Shown: positions 52,379 to 62,038 of the stretch, piece after piece | Position numbering within the stretch: the first letter of the stretch is position 1 | Layout of the letters: each line of letters starts with the position of its first letter | NCBI GenBank assembly: GCA_050299435.1 | Contig: JBNKVX010000007.1 | Location: 1 to 64,000 of the forward strand | DNA from: 1162T-S-0a-05 sp050299435 | GTDB lineage: Bacteria; Pseudomonadota; Gammaproteobacteria; Pseudomonadales; Cellvibrionaceae | Length of the DNA: 64,000 bases | Reading direction: 5' to 3' | Translations under genes and position numbers: made by a program | The notes under the pieces: model-generated | Seen by the model: the letters and a program-made list of their open reading frames with translations, nothing else | What the model was told of the DNA's origin: nothing | Database searches by the model: none

Positions 52379-54829
52379 CTATTGAATTTTCCAAATGTCT
52401 TTTGCGTATTCACTGATCGTTCGGTCGCTGGAAAAATCTCCGCTTGCGGCCGTATTTAATATACTCATCTTCGTCCATTTATCTTTTTCTTGATAATCCA
52501 GCGCAGCCTGGTTTTGTGCGTCGATATACGATCTAAAATCTGCTGCCAACATCCATGGATCATTGGGATTTCGAATACTTTGAATGACCGGATCAAAAAT
52601 ACCCGGCTCAAATAAACTAAAATGACCACATTCTATCAATTTCATAACCCGATTGAGATCTTCATCTTGCTCAATAATCTGATCAGGATCGATTCGCGAA
52701 CGATATTCGGGAATTTCTTCTACTTTTAATCCAAAAAGATAAAAATTTTCTAAACCTACTGCTTCCATAATTTCAATATTTGCACCATCGTACGTTCCTA
52801 TTGTTACAGCCCCATTCATCATGAACTTCATGTTTCCAGTTCCTGAAGCCTCCTTGCCAGCCGTCGAAATTTGTTCAGACAAATCTGTTCCAGGACATAT
52901 TATCTCCATCGCGCTCACGCGATAATTAGGAAAAAATACCAGCTTTAAATATTGGCTAGCTTTGTCATCCGAATTAATCACCTGAGCCGCATTGCTCACC
53001 AGCTTAATAATACGTTTCGCCAGCACATAACCTGGCGCGGCCTTGCCGCCCAACAATATACATCGCGGATACACTTCACTTTCTTCACCACGGGTAATTT
53101 TGTCATAGAGATGAATAACATGAAGCACGTTTAAAAGTTGCCGTTTATACTCATGGATACGTTTAACTTGCACATCAAACATCCAGTCAGTATCAAAATT
53201 CACGCCACATTTTGCTCTTACCATTTTTGCCAGTCTTACTTTATTAAGACGTTTCACTTCACTCCACCGCTGACAAAACGAGGAATTTTCTACATAGGGT
53301 GCAAGGCGCGAAATTTGAGAATAGTCCGTTACCCACGAATCACCGATGCTTTCACATAAGAGATCACTGAGACTGCGATTAGAGTGCGATAACCATCGAC
53401 GGGGTGTTACACCATTTGTTTTATTGTTGAATTTTTGTGGCCAAAGCTCGTAAAAATCTTTAAACAAACCTGTTGTTAACAAACTTGAGTGCAAAGCGGC
53501 GACGCCGTTAACCGAAAAACTACCTATTATTGCCAAATAGGCCATGCGCACCATTGGCTCGGGGCCTTCCTGGATTATTGACATTCGATTTTGTCTTTCA
53601 GTATCACCAGGCCAACGGTGAGTCACGGTTGCCATAAACCGCGCATTAATCTCATAAATGATATCCATCAACCTTGGCAACAGTTCTTTCAACATTCGCA
53701 CTGGCCATTTTTCCAAGGCCTCGGGCAATAAAGTGTGATTCGTATAAGCCATGGTCTTACAAGTAATTTCCCACGCCTCACTCCATTCAAGCTGGTGCTC
53801 GTCAAGTAACAAGCGCATCAGTTCCGGAACAGCCAGTGTTGGATGTGTATCATTAAGTTGAAAACAATGTCGGTTTGCAAATTGATCAAAATTTTCGCCC
53901 TGATGTTTTACCCATCCTGCTATCACGTCCTGCAAACTAGCAGACGCAAGAAAATATTGTTGTCTTAACCTCAATTCTTTTCCGTTTTCACTTGCGTCAT
54001 TGGGATACAGCACCATGGTAATTTGTTCAGCAAGATTTTTTCCAGCCACTGCGTCCGAGTAATCCCCGGCGTTAAACTCGGCCAAATTGAATTCTTCTGT
54101 TGCTTCCGATTTCCAAAGTCGTAAGGTGTTAACCTTATCGTTTTTATAGCCAGGAATAGGCATATCATATGGAATAGCTAAGACATCTTGCGTATTAACC
54201 CATCGTGCACAGAGTTTTCCTCTGTGGTTGTGGTAAAAATCTGTATTGCCGTAGAATTTTATTGTGCGAACGTGATCAGGTCGTTCGATCTCCCAGGGAT
54301 TCCCTTGACGCAACCAATGGTCTGGCTGTTCAATTTGAAAGCCTTCACGAATGCTTTGGTGAAACATTCCATACTCATAGCGAATTCCGTAGCCCATAAC
54401 GGGTAAGCCGAGCGTAGCACAACTATCCATGAAACACGCCGCCAACCGTCCCAAACCACCATTACCCAAACCGGCGTCTTTTTCTTTGGTTTCCACCTCT
54501 TCAAGCTCCGCGCCAAATCGCATTACTGCATTACTCGCGGCCTTTTCTATATCTAAATTTAAAATTGCATTATTGAGGCTGCGGCCAAGTAAAAATTCTA
54601 AAGACAGGTAATACACGTGTTTTTCTTCATTGTGGAAGCGCGCTTCTCTGGTTGCGCGCCAGTTTTCCATAAGCCTGTCTCGAACAGCATAACTGAGCGC
54701 TTGCCGCATATAACCTCTAATTTCATCATTCCCAAAGCGCCCCAAGGTATAGCTGAAATGCCAATTTAAATCGTCATAAATATTTTCTTCAAGATTCCCT
54801 AGTCTTGTTGGGTGCAATTCAGAGCTCAT
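52379..54829 (-). CDS. glgP: Glycogen phosphorylase
   Basis: This 816-residue enzyme releases glucose 1-phosphate from glycogen. The pyridoxal-phosphate lysine is in EASGTGNMKFMMNGAVTIGT near residue 660, with the DGANIEI segment after it. The N-terminal KDAGLGNGGLGRLAACFMDS and HRGKLCARWVN blocks are typical. Length is the usual about 815. It lies between glgX and glgC. Its product can flow to Pgi through AlgC, or back to ADP-glucose through GlgC. Confidence 0.95.
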   Translation of the reverse strand: MSSELHPTRLGNLEENIYDDLNWHFSYTLGRFGNDEIRGYMRQALSYAVRDRLMENWRATREARFHNEEKHVYYLSLEFLLGRSLNNAILNLDIEKAASNAVMRFGAELEEVETKEKDAGLGNGGLGRLAACFMDSCATLGLPVMGYGIRYEYGMFHQSIREGFQIEQPDHWLRQGNPWEIERPDHVRTIKFYGNTDFYHNHRGKLCARWVNTQDVLAIPYDMPIPGYKNDKVNTLRLWKSEATEEFNLAEFNAGDYSDAVAGKNLAEQITMVLYPNDASENGKELRLRQQYFLASASLQDVIAGWVKHQGENFDQFANRHCFQLNDTHPTLAVPELMRLLLDEHQLEWSEAWEITCKTMAYTNHTLLPEALEKWPVRMLKELLPRLMDIIYEINARFMATVTHRWPGDTERQNRMSIIQEGPEPMVRMAYLAIIGSFSVNGVAALHSSLLTTGLFKDFYELWPQKFNNKTNGVTPRRWLSHSNRSLSDLLCESIGDSWVTDYSQISRLAPYVENSSFCQRWSEVKRLNKVRLAKMVRAKCGVNFDTDWMFDVQVKRIHEYKRQLLNVLHVIHLYDKITRGEESEVYPRCILLGGKAAPGYVLAKRIIKLVSNAAQVINSDDKASQYLKLVFFPNYRVSAMEIICPGTDLSEQISTAGKEASGTGNMKFMMNGAVTIGTYDGANIEIMEAVGLENFYLFGLKVEEIPEYRSRIDPDQIIEQDEDLNRVMKLIECGHFSLFEPGIFDPVIQSIRNPNDPWMLAADFRSYIDAQNQAALDYQEKDKWTKMSILNTAASGDFSSDRTISEYAKDIWKIQ

Positions 54830-54882
54830 GATGATTACCTCTGTATTTGAAAACTTCCAAACTGAACACTATGAACTATTCT

Positions 54883-57012
54883 CTACGTAAAAACTGCAGC
54901 AAGCAATTTCAGCGACTTGGATTGCAAACACACAGAATCATTTACAAGCTCGCCAATATTGTCGGGTTTGCCGGTCGCCAAACAAGTATCCAGTTTGCAT
55001 TGCCATCCTGCAACGATGTCATCTTTTGGCAGTTTAAAATCAACTGCCTCATCGCCAGCGTTAAATAAAATAAGTAGGCGCTCCGACTCAAATTTTCTTT
55101 CTTCATCCTGTGGTATGTTTTCCAGAATCCAGCCCAACTCACGAACATGTTGCTCCCGCCAGTGAGCGTCTTGCATTTCCTCACCATCTTCGTTGATCCA
55201 ACGAACTGCACGTAAGACATCACCCTCCACCTCTTCAGGTTTATGAATATATTCTTTTGCCTGTAACAGTGGAAGTGTATTTCTTAACCAAGTTAGGTAA
55301 CTTGTGAATTCTCTCAAGGCATTGTCTTGATCACTGACGTCTTGCCAATTTAACCAATTTATTTCGTTATCTTGGCAATAAGCATTATTGTTTCCCTGCT
55401 GACTGCGTCCCATTTCATCGCCGGCCAACAACATGGGTGTGCCTTGTGACAAAAATAAAGTCGCTAAAAAATTTCTTTTTTGTCGGTTCCTTAATTGACG
55501 AATTTCCTCATCATCTACCGGGCCTTCTTCTCCGTGATTGTGGCTAAAATTTGAATGGTGACCATCACGATTTTGTTCATTGTTCGCTTCGTTGTGACGA
55601 TTATTAAAAGAAACCAAATCCTGTAGACTAAAACCATCGTGGCTACAGATAAAATTAATGCTGCTGGACGGTGATCGTCCGGAATGCTCAAACAAATCAC
55701 TCGAGCCATGAATGCGTCTGGCAAACTCCGGGAGCACCCCATTGTCTCCACGCCAGAACCGTCGAGAGGTATCGCGGTACTTATCATTCCATTCCGCCCA
55801 ACCCGTTGGAAATTTTCCGAGCTGGTATCCTCCGGGCCCAATATCCCAAGGTTCAGCAATTAATTTTTTTCGCGATAAGACTGGGTCTTGTTTAAGTACA
55901 TCAAAAAAGCCACTGCCTTGAAAAAATCCTTGTGCTTCACGACCCATGACTGTCGCCAAATCGAAACGAAACCCGTCCACACCCATATCGTGTGCCCAAT
56001 AGCGTAAGCTGTCACAAACCAACTGCAGTACGCGCGGATTTTTAACATTGAGCGTGTTCCCACAACCCGTATCGTTCACATAAAATCGTGCATCCTGGCT
56101 TTGCAGAGTGTAATACGTTGCGTTATCGATTCCACGCAGGGAAAGTGTTGGTCCCCCGTGCCCTCCTTCAGCAGTATGGTTGTAGACAACATCCAAAATT
56201 ACTTCCAGATCAAATTCGTGTGCCGCTTTAACAAAACGCCGAAACTCTTGGAGGCCGTCGCTGGTTGTGTAGCCGCTGTGCAAAGCAAAAAAGCCAAGCG
56301 TGTTGTAACCCCAGTAATTAGTTAGCCCTTGAGAAGATAAAAAATATTCATCTATAAATGAATGTACTGGCATTAACTCAATACTGGTAACACCTAATTT
56401 TTTGATATATTCCAGTACTTGCGGCTGGGCAAGTCCAGCAAAAGTACCCCGTTCATTTGAGGGGACACCGAGGTTAAGCTGAGTAAATCCCTTTACATGC
56501 GTTTCATAAATTATGGTTTTATTCCAGGGTATATTGGGTGCTTTGTTTACCTCTCGGATTTCTTCATCACTATAGGGTGAAGTAACAACAGCTTTAACCA
56601 TATCTCGGCCATTGTCTCGATCGTCCATGACCAAATCCTTATGTGCATTTTCTACATCATAGCCATACATTAGATTCGACCAGCGAAAAACACCAGCAAT
56701 TTTCTTTGCATAGGGATCCAGTAAAAGTTTATTGGGATTAAAGCGGTGTCCACGTTGCGGTTCGTAAGGACCATAAACGCGATATCCATATAAAGCACCG
56801 GGCTGCAATCCTTCAACATAACCGTGCCAAACTTGATCAGTGCAACAAGGGAGTTTTAAGCGAGAAATTTCTTCCAGGCCATCTTCACTGTATAAACACA
56901 GTTCCACCTCACTGGCATTTGCAGAAAACAAGGCAAAATTAACGCCGTGACCATAGGATGTTGCACCCAGAGGCCAAGGTAATCCATCGCTAATAGTCCA
57001 CGCTGCTTGCAT
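54883..57012 (-). CDS. glgX: Glycogen debranching enzyme (isoamylase type)
   Basis: This 709-residue GH13 enzyme removes the short alpha-1,6 branches left by GlgP. An N-terminal CBM48-like domain (about 12–110) is followed by the barrel with the region I DVVYNHTAEGG, region II DGFRFDLATVMGRE, region III LIAEPWDIG and region IV CSHDGFSLQDL. The catalytic Asp and Glu are in regions II and III. Length exceeds E. coli GlgX (657) but is typical of this family. Its start lies immediately before the glgB stop (adjacent bases 57012/57013). Confidence 0.92.
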   Translation of the reverse strand: MQAAWTISDGLPWPLGATSYGHGVNFALFSANASEVELCLYSEDGLEEISRLKLPCCTDQVWHGYVEGLQPGALYGYRVYGPYEPQRGHRFNPNKLLLDPYAKKIAGVFRWSNLMYGYDVENAHKDLVMDDRDNGRDMVKAVVTSPYSDEEIREVNKAPNIPWNKTIIYETHVKGFTQLNLGVPSNERGTFAGLAQPQVLEYIKKLGVTSIELMPVHSFIDEYFLSSQGLTNYWGYNTLGFFALHSGYTTSDGLQEFRRFVKAAHEFDLEVILDVVYNHTAEGGHGGPTLSLRGIDNATYYTLQSQDARFYVNDTGCGNTLNVKNPRVLQLVCDSLRYWAHDMGVDGFRFDLATVMGREAQGFFQGSGFFDVLKQDPVLSRKKLIAEPWDIGPGGYQLGKFPTGWAEWNDKYRDTSRRFWRGDNGVLPEFARRIHGSSDLFEHSGRSPSSSINFICSHDGFSLQDLVSFNNRHNEANNEQNRDGHHSNFSHNHGEEGPVDDEEIRQLRNRQKRNFLATLFLSQGTPMLLAGDEMGRSQQGNNNAYCQDNEINWLNWQDVSDQDNALREFTSYLTWLRNTLPLLQAKEYIHKPEEVEGDVLRAVRWINEDGEEMQDAHWREQHVRELGWILENIPQDEERKFESERLLILFNAGDEAVDFKLPKDDIVAGWQCKLDTCLATGKPDNIGELVNDSVCLQSKSLKLLAAVFT

Positions 57013-59232
57013 TTAAGTGTCCTGAAGTTCAAATACCACGGTTGCCAATGCTGGCAAGGTAATCGCAATCGAATTTTCCCGGTATTGCCACGGTATTGGA
57101 TCTGACGGTACACCACCATTGTTACCAATGTTAGTCCCGTAATAATTGCCGCTGTCAGTGTTTAATATTTCGAGATAAAAGCCGGCCTGATTCACACCAA
57201 CGCGATAACCTTCGCGTACCACCGGTGTAAAATTACTGACGACGAGAATGCTTTTACCACCTGCAGATTTGCGAATAAAAGCGAAAATGGAATTGTGCCG
57301 ATCATCCGCCTCTACCCATTCAAACCCCCGCCCTTCTGCATCACATTCATAAAGCGCTGCTTTACCAGTATAAAGATGATTAAGGTCGCGCACGAGAGTC
57401 TGAACGCCACGATGTTCGTCTATTTCCAGCTGATGCCAACATAAACTGGTATTGTGATCCCACTCCGGGCCTTGAGCAAATTCATTTCCCATGAACAGAA
57501 GTTTTTTACCGGGGTGACAAAACATAAAAGCGTAATAGGCCCTTAAATTTGCAAATTTTTGCCAGCTGTCTCCAGGCATGCGCGCCAAAATCGAACCTTT
57601 ACCGTGCACAACTTCATCGTGACTGAGAGGCAGAATAAAGTTTTCACTGAAAGCGTAGTAAAGGCTAAAAGTCATGTCATGATGATGAAATTGTTTGTGT
57701 ATGGGATCTTTGCTGATGTATTCCAAACTGTCATTCATCCACCCCATATTCCATTTAAACCCAAAGCCCAAACCACCAAAATGTGTGGGCTGACTCACTC
57801 CCGGCCAAGCGGTTGACTCTTCTGCTACCATCATGGCATTCGGGAAGTTTTTATATACGCGTTCATTCACCAAACGAATAAAATCTATCGCCTCAAGGTT
57901 TTCACGCCCACCATAACTATTCGGTAACCACTCCCCTTCGTTGCGACTGTAGTCAAGGTACAACATCGATGCCACAGCATCCACACGCAAGCCATCAATG
58001 TGAAACTCCTCCAACCAGAAAAGCGCATTCGACATTAAATAGCTAATAACTTCCTTACGACCATAATTAAAAATATAGGTGTTCCAATCTGGATGAAAGC
58101 CCTGGCGCGCATCAGCGTGCTCATAAAGCGGTGTCCCATCGAATCGACCTAAACCAAATTCATCAGTGGGAAAATGTCCGGGCACCCAGTCAATCAAAAT
58201 TGCCAAACCATTTTGATGGCATTGATCCACAAAATATCGAAAATCATCAGGCGTACCAAAACGACTCGTTGGCGCAAACAAACCAATAGGTTGATAGCCC
58301 CACGATCCGTCAAAAGGAAATTCACTAATGGGCATAAGTTGCAGATGTGTAAATCCCATAGTTTTAATGTAGGGGATCAGATCGTCCGCTAATTCTCGAT
58401 AACTCAGGTAACGATTGCCTTCCTCGGGCACACGTTTCCACGAACCTGCATGAACCTCATAAATGGAGATGGGCTGTTCTCGCTTGGTCCACTTCCAAGC
58501 TTGTTCTCTCCACCCTTTATCCTGCCACTGATAATCATTTTCGGCTGCCACAATGGATGCCTGCTCAGGGGGATGTTGTGCTGCATTGCCAAAGGGGTCA
58601 GCTTTTTGTGGCAACAAACTACCGTCGGCTGCTAATAATTCGTACTTGTAAAAAGCCCCTACCTCAACGCCAGGAATAAATATTTCCCAAATACCATTGG
58701 GGATAATTTTACGCATTACATGACGCCGACCATCCCAGTAATTGAAATCACCCACCACAGAAACACGCTTTGCATTCGGCGCCCACACCGAAAACCTAAC
58801 GCCTTTTACGCCGTCTAACTCAATACAATGAGCACCCATAAACCGATAAGCAGATTCATGCGTGCCTTCGCTAAACAGGTAGAGGTCCTGTTCACCGATA
58901 CTTGATCCAAAGCGATAAGGATCTTCAAAAATATATTCAGTCTCGCCAAAATAAGCACGCACCAGATAGGGAAAGGACTCTGAACTATTAGTTCGGGCGC
59001 AGAAAACACCTGTATCACAAATATTGTCTGCTAATGCGACTATTTCCTCTCCTTCTTCATTCAGAATTTCAACTTTATCAGCTAGCGGCAAAAAGCAACG
59101 TATCTCCCAGGTTTGCGGCGCGACCTCATGCGGACCCAGAATTCCAAAAATATTTTCGTAGATTCCCTTAGCTATGGCTTGGGCTTCATCATCACGAATA
59201 TGATAGTGGGTTTTTGTTTTTGTTTTTGTCAT
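57013..59232 (-). CDS. glgB: 1,4-alpha-glucan branching enzyme
   Basis: This 739-residue GH13 enzyme forms alpha-1,6 branches. Two N-terminal CBM48-like modules (about 20–115 and 125–225, the second with GVRFSVWAPNAKRVSVVGDFNYWDGR) precede the barrel with DWVPGHFP, the catalytic Asp in GLRVDAVASMLYLDY and Glu in MVAEEST, and LPLSHDEVVHGKGS. Length matches E. coli GlgB (728). Its first codon overlaps the malQ stop by four bases. Confidence 0.94.
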   Translation of the reverse strand: MTKTKTKTHYHIRDDEAQAIAKGIYENIFGILGPHEVAPQTWEIRCFLPLADKVEILNEEGEEIVALADNICDTGVFCARTNSSESFPYLVRAYFGETEYIFEDPYRFGSSIGEQDLYLFSEGTHESAYRFMGAHCIELDGVKGVRFSVWAPNAKRVSVVGDFNYWDGRRHVMRKIIPNGIWEIFIPGVEVGAFYKYELLAADGSLLPQKADPFGNAAQHPPEQASIVAAENDYQWQDKGWREQAWKWTKREQPISIYEVHAGSWKRVPEEGNRYLSYRELADDLIPYIKTMGFTHLQLMPISEFPFDGSWGYQPIGLFAPTSRFGTPDDFRYFVDQCHQNGLAILIDWVPGHFPTDEFGLGRFDGTPLYEHADARQGFHPDWNTYIFNYGRKEVISYLMSNALFWLEEFHIDGLRVDAVASMLYLDYSRNEGEWLPNSYGGRENLEAIDFIRLVNERVYKNFPNAMMVAEESTAWPGVSQPTHFGGLGFGFKWNMGWMNDSLEYISKDPIHKQFHHHDMTFSLYYAFSENFILPLSHDEVVHGKGSILARMPGDSWQKFANLRAYYAFMFCHPGKKLLFMGNEFAQGPEWDHNTSLCWHQLEIDEHRGVQTLVRDLNHLYTGKAALYECDAEGRGFEWVEADDRHNSIFAFIRKSAGGKSILVVSNFTPVVREGYRVGVNQAGFYLEILNTDSGNYYGTNIGNNGGVPSDPIPWQYRENSIAITLPALATVVFELQDT

Positions 59233-61406
59233 TGAACCGTTCTCGTTTGTTGCACTTCTTTCAATAGAGTTTGTATTTTTTTATTCGCAAACATGTCTTC
59301 AATATTACTGTCTAATTTTCTTTGCCAATTGGGATACTCTTTAAAAGTTCCTGGCACATTTGTTGGTGCGTCCATCAAAAGTAAATCTTCAAGTTGAATC
59401 ACAAAAATCTGCGACTCAACTTTTGCATTTAATTTAAGAAATGCATAAATCATGTCTGAATCAGCTTTCTCTTCGAGCGATCGTTTCTCCCAGCTGGACG
59501 GAAATAGATTTTGGGCGCGCAAAAGTTCGCAAGCCTGTTCTTTTTCCTGGCGACGCTGTAAACACATCTGCTCATAATCTACGCCTTCTTCAAACAGGTT
59601 TAAATTGTTCCTCAACACCAGATCTGTGGCATCCCACCAACTTGTTAAGGTCGGCACATCATGATTATTGACCATAGCCAAGGCGTGCTGGTCATAAGCC
59701 TGCGGGGGCTTAAAGAAATGAAAATTCTCCTTTTCAAAATAAAACACTTTGTTTGCAAAAACTTTGGCTTTAGCCATCGCTTCCCTAAACTCCGGCGGAA
59801 CCACACCTAAGTCTTCACCAATAATCGCACATTTATTGAGATAACTTTCCAATTTCAATAATCCGACCAATTCTGCAAAAGGGTAATAAACATAAGCACC
59901 ATGATCTGCCGTCTTATCCGGAGGGCACCACCACAGTCGCAAGAGACTCATCGCATGATCAATTCTTAACGCACCACAAGAGGTCATGTTTGTGCGTAGG
60001 AGATCAATATAGTGCTTAAATGCGCTTTGACGTAGTTCCGCTGGATCCATGGGAGGGATACCCCAATTTTGACCCAAATCTGAAAAGGGATCTGGTGGTG
60101 CACCAACTGAAGCACCCAAGCAAAACAACTTACTATTACTTTTTACTTCACAGCCATTACCATTAGCGCCGACTGCGAGATCTCTTATCAGGCCTAAATC
60201 CATACCTTGTTCGACGGCCAAGGTTTGACACTGTTCAAGTTGACAGGCACTGATCCACTGCAGATATAAATGAAATTCAATAACCTCAAAATGTCTATCA
60301 CAATATGCTTTGAATTCAGTTTGCTTTGTAGTATCAGACCAAATCTCTTCATTTGCCGGTATCTCATAAGTAGAATCTTGCCAACGACGGTACATCCCTT
60401 CATATAATCCCAGTGCCTGTAGAGCAATTCCACCTTGTTCAATAAACTGTTTGAATATCTGATAACGCTTTTTATTCTCCGCAGTTTTAGTGTTCTTAAA
60501 ATTTAAAAACATGCGTTCAAAACAGGCATATTTTAAATTGTTAACACCACAATAATCGACATGCGTTGCAAATCGCAACTTATCAAGCAACTTTTGTTGT
60601 TTGGCTTCGGCTAACCAAGCTTGTACTTCTGGGGCAAAAAAGTCAGGCTCCACTTCGACATCAATATACAGCGGGTTCAGAAAGCGACGATCTGACGGGC
60701 TATAGGGGCTGCAATTGTATTCAAGATCGGGCAATAAGGTATGTAGCGGGTTTAAGCCAATAACATCTACCCCGTATTCTACGATTTTTTCTATAAGTCG
60801 CTTGAGATCACCGAAATCACCTATACCCCAGTCCTTGTCTGAGCGAAGCGTGTAGAGCTGGATAATCACCCCCCATAATTTTTTCCTTGCTTGCGTCCAG
60901 GTGGGTTGCCAGGTTGTTTCAGGGATGACGGCGTATAAAGAGATTTCCTGTTTGGTACCACAGGTTAATTTAAGTCGATAATAGCCTGGTTTTAAGTCGA
61001 GGTTTTGTAGCTCAACTCTTCGGCGAGTATAGCGAGTATTTTGAAACTGATAATCACCGCTTTCAGACAACTTTTCGGGGATGAACTCGCCTTTTGCGAT
61101 TAAGGTTTTGTCCGACAGCAGCTGCCAGGAAAAAACTTTAGACAATTCTTCTGGATTGAGGTTTATCTCAAAATAATGTTCAGCATTTAGCTCCTGCGTA
61201 CTCAGACCAGGAAGCCAGCACAACCAGGGTGCAACATCTACTTCAAATGCTTCCTTGATTAACGCAGGCTTTGAATCAACATTCACACCCATGGTTCGCA
61301 AGAGGTTGATACGATTCTCAAGTGCAACTTTTACGTGATCGCCCTTGTAGTTGAAATAATCCTCAGCTATACCGTGCCAATAAAATAGCTTGTTAAGGTC
61401 GTGCAT
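59229..61406 (-). CDS. malQ: 4-alpha-glucanotransferase
   Basis: This 725-residue GH77 enzyme moves glucan segments between malto-oligosaccharides. Family landmarks are DWGIGDFGDLKRLIEKIVEYG, VIGLNPLHTLLPD and YSPSDRRFLNPLYIDV, the catalytic Asp in ALRIDHAMSLLRLWW, Glu in AIIGEDLGVVP, and the final VNNHDVPTLTSWW. An N-terminal beta domain of about 150 residues makes it the long E. coli MalQ type. It is the first gene of malQ–glgB–glgX–glgP–glgC–glgA. No malT or sugar-responsive operator was recognised upstream. Confidence 0.93.
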   Translation of the reverse strand: MHDLNKLFYWHGIAEDYFNYKGDHVKVALENRINLLRTMGVNVDSKPALIKEAFEVDVAPWLCWLPGLSTQELNAEHYFEINLNPEELSKVFSWQLLSDKTLIAKGEFIPEKLSESGDYQFQNTRYTRRRVELQNLDLKPGYYRLKLTCGTKQEISLYAVIPETTWQPTWTQARKKLWGVIIQLYTLRSDKDWGIGDFGDLKRLIEKIVEYGVDVIGLNPLHTLLPDLEYNCSPYSPSDRRFLNPLYIDVEVEPDFFAPEVQAWLAEAKQQKLLDKLRFATHVDYCGVNNLKYACFERMFLNFKNTKTAENKKRYQIFKQFIEQGGIALQALGLYEGMYRRWQDSTYEIPANEEIWSDTTKQTEFKAYCDRHFEVIEFHLYLQWISACQLEQCQTLAVEQGMDLGLIRDLAVGANGNGCEVKSNSKLFCLGASVGAPPDPFSDLGQNWGIPPMDPAELRQSAFKHYIDLLRTNMTSCGALRIDHAMSLLRLWWCPPDKTADHGAYVYYPFAELVGLLKLESYLNKCAIIGEDLGVVPPEFREAMAKAKVFANKVFYFEKENFHFFKPPQAYDQHALAMVNNHDVPTLTSWWDATDLVLRNNLNLFEEGVDYEQMCLQRRQEKEQACELLRAQNLFPSSWEKRSLEEKADSDMIYAFLKLNAKVESQIFVIQLEDLLLMDAPTNVPGTFKEYPNWQRKLDSNIEDMFANKKIQTLLKEVQQTRTVQ

Positions 61407-61554
61407 GGGGGGCTTGCTTTCCTATCCGAGCGACTAACTTGTGATTTTACACTGCAAAGAGGTTGCCAATTTGATTCGCGCGCCCTTTTTATTTGCCGCA
61501 TAGTATTTATGCAGCCAAAGCCTGGCAAAAATTAAATACTCCAGGCTTAAATAC

Positions 61555-61583
61555 AAAAACACCGGGACAAGCCCGGTGTTTTT
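61555..61583 (-). terminator. Intrinsic terminator of the rpoA–rplQ operon
   Basis: The sequence AAAAACACCGGG (61555–61566), a 5-nt loop and its complement (61572–61583) make a GC-rich 12-bp stem. On the minus strand it is followed by a T-rich tract (TTTTTGTATTT), a classical Rho-independent terminator 24 nt after the rplQ stop. Confidence 0.86.
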
Positions 61584-61607
61584 AAAGAGAATTTGAATCT
61601 TTGAGTG

Positions 61608-62000
61608 CTATTCAGACGCCTGTTGCGCTTCATTTTCAGCTTGAGGTCGATCCACAAGCTCTACATAGGCCATTGGTGCTTTATCACCTGCACGAAAACC
61701 ACACTTCAATATGCGAAGATAGCCGCCAGGTCGCGCATCATAACGTGGCCCCAATTCTGCAAATAACTTCCCAACAGCAGCCTTATCACGCAATCGGTCA
61801 AAAGCTAGCCTGCGATTAGCTACACTATCATTTTTTGCCAACGTAATCAGAGGCTCAGCATGACGGCGCAGCTCCTTTGCTTTTGGCAAAGTGGTTTTGA
61901 TAAGTTCATGCTCGACTAACGAAATCACCATATTCTTGAACATGGCTTTTCGATGCGCGCTGTTTCGATTTAATTGACGTCCACTATGGCGATGACGCAT
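61608..62000 (-). CDS. rplQ: 50S ribosomal protein L17
   Basis: This 130-residue protein is ribosomal protein L17. The start MRHRHSGRQLNRNSAHRKAM and the segment LVEHELIKTTLPKAKELRRHAEPLITLAK (landmarks only) match the family, and length is close to E. coli L17 (127). It follows rpoA after 38 nt and is the last gene before the operon terminator, as in other proteobacteria. Confidence 0.97.
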   Translation of the reverse strand: MRHRHSGRQLNRNSAHRKAMFKNMVISLVEHELIKTTLPKAKELRRHAEPLITLAKNDSVANRRLAFDRLRDKAAVGKLFAELGPRYDARPGGYLRILKCGFRAGDKAPMAYVELVDRPQAENEAQQASE

Positions 62001-62038
62001 GGTTCTATACCCTTATTCTAAATACTGCTCAATCTAAA

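Noticed and set aside
61518..61548. AAGCCTGG...CCAGGCTT inverted repeat near the rplQ terminator
   Set aside because: Only 8 bp with a 15-nt loop and no U-tract; the 12-bp hairpin at 61555–61583 explains termination.
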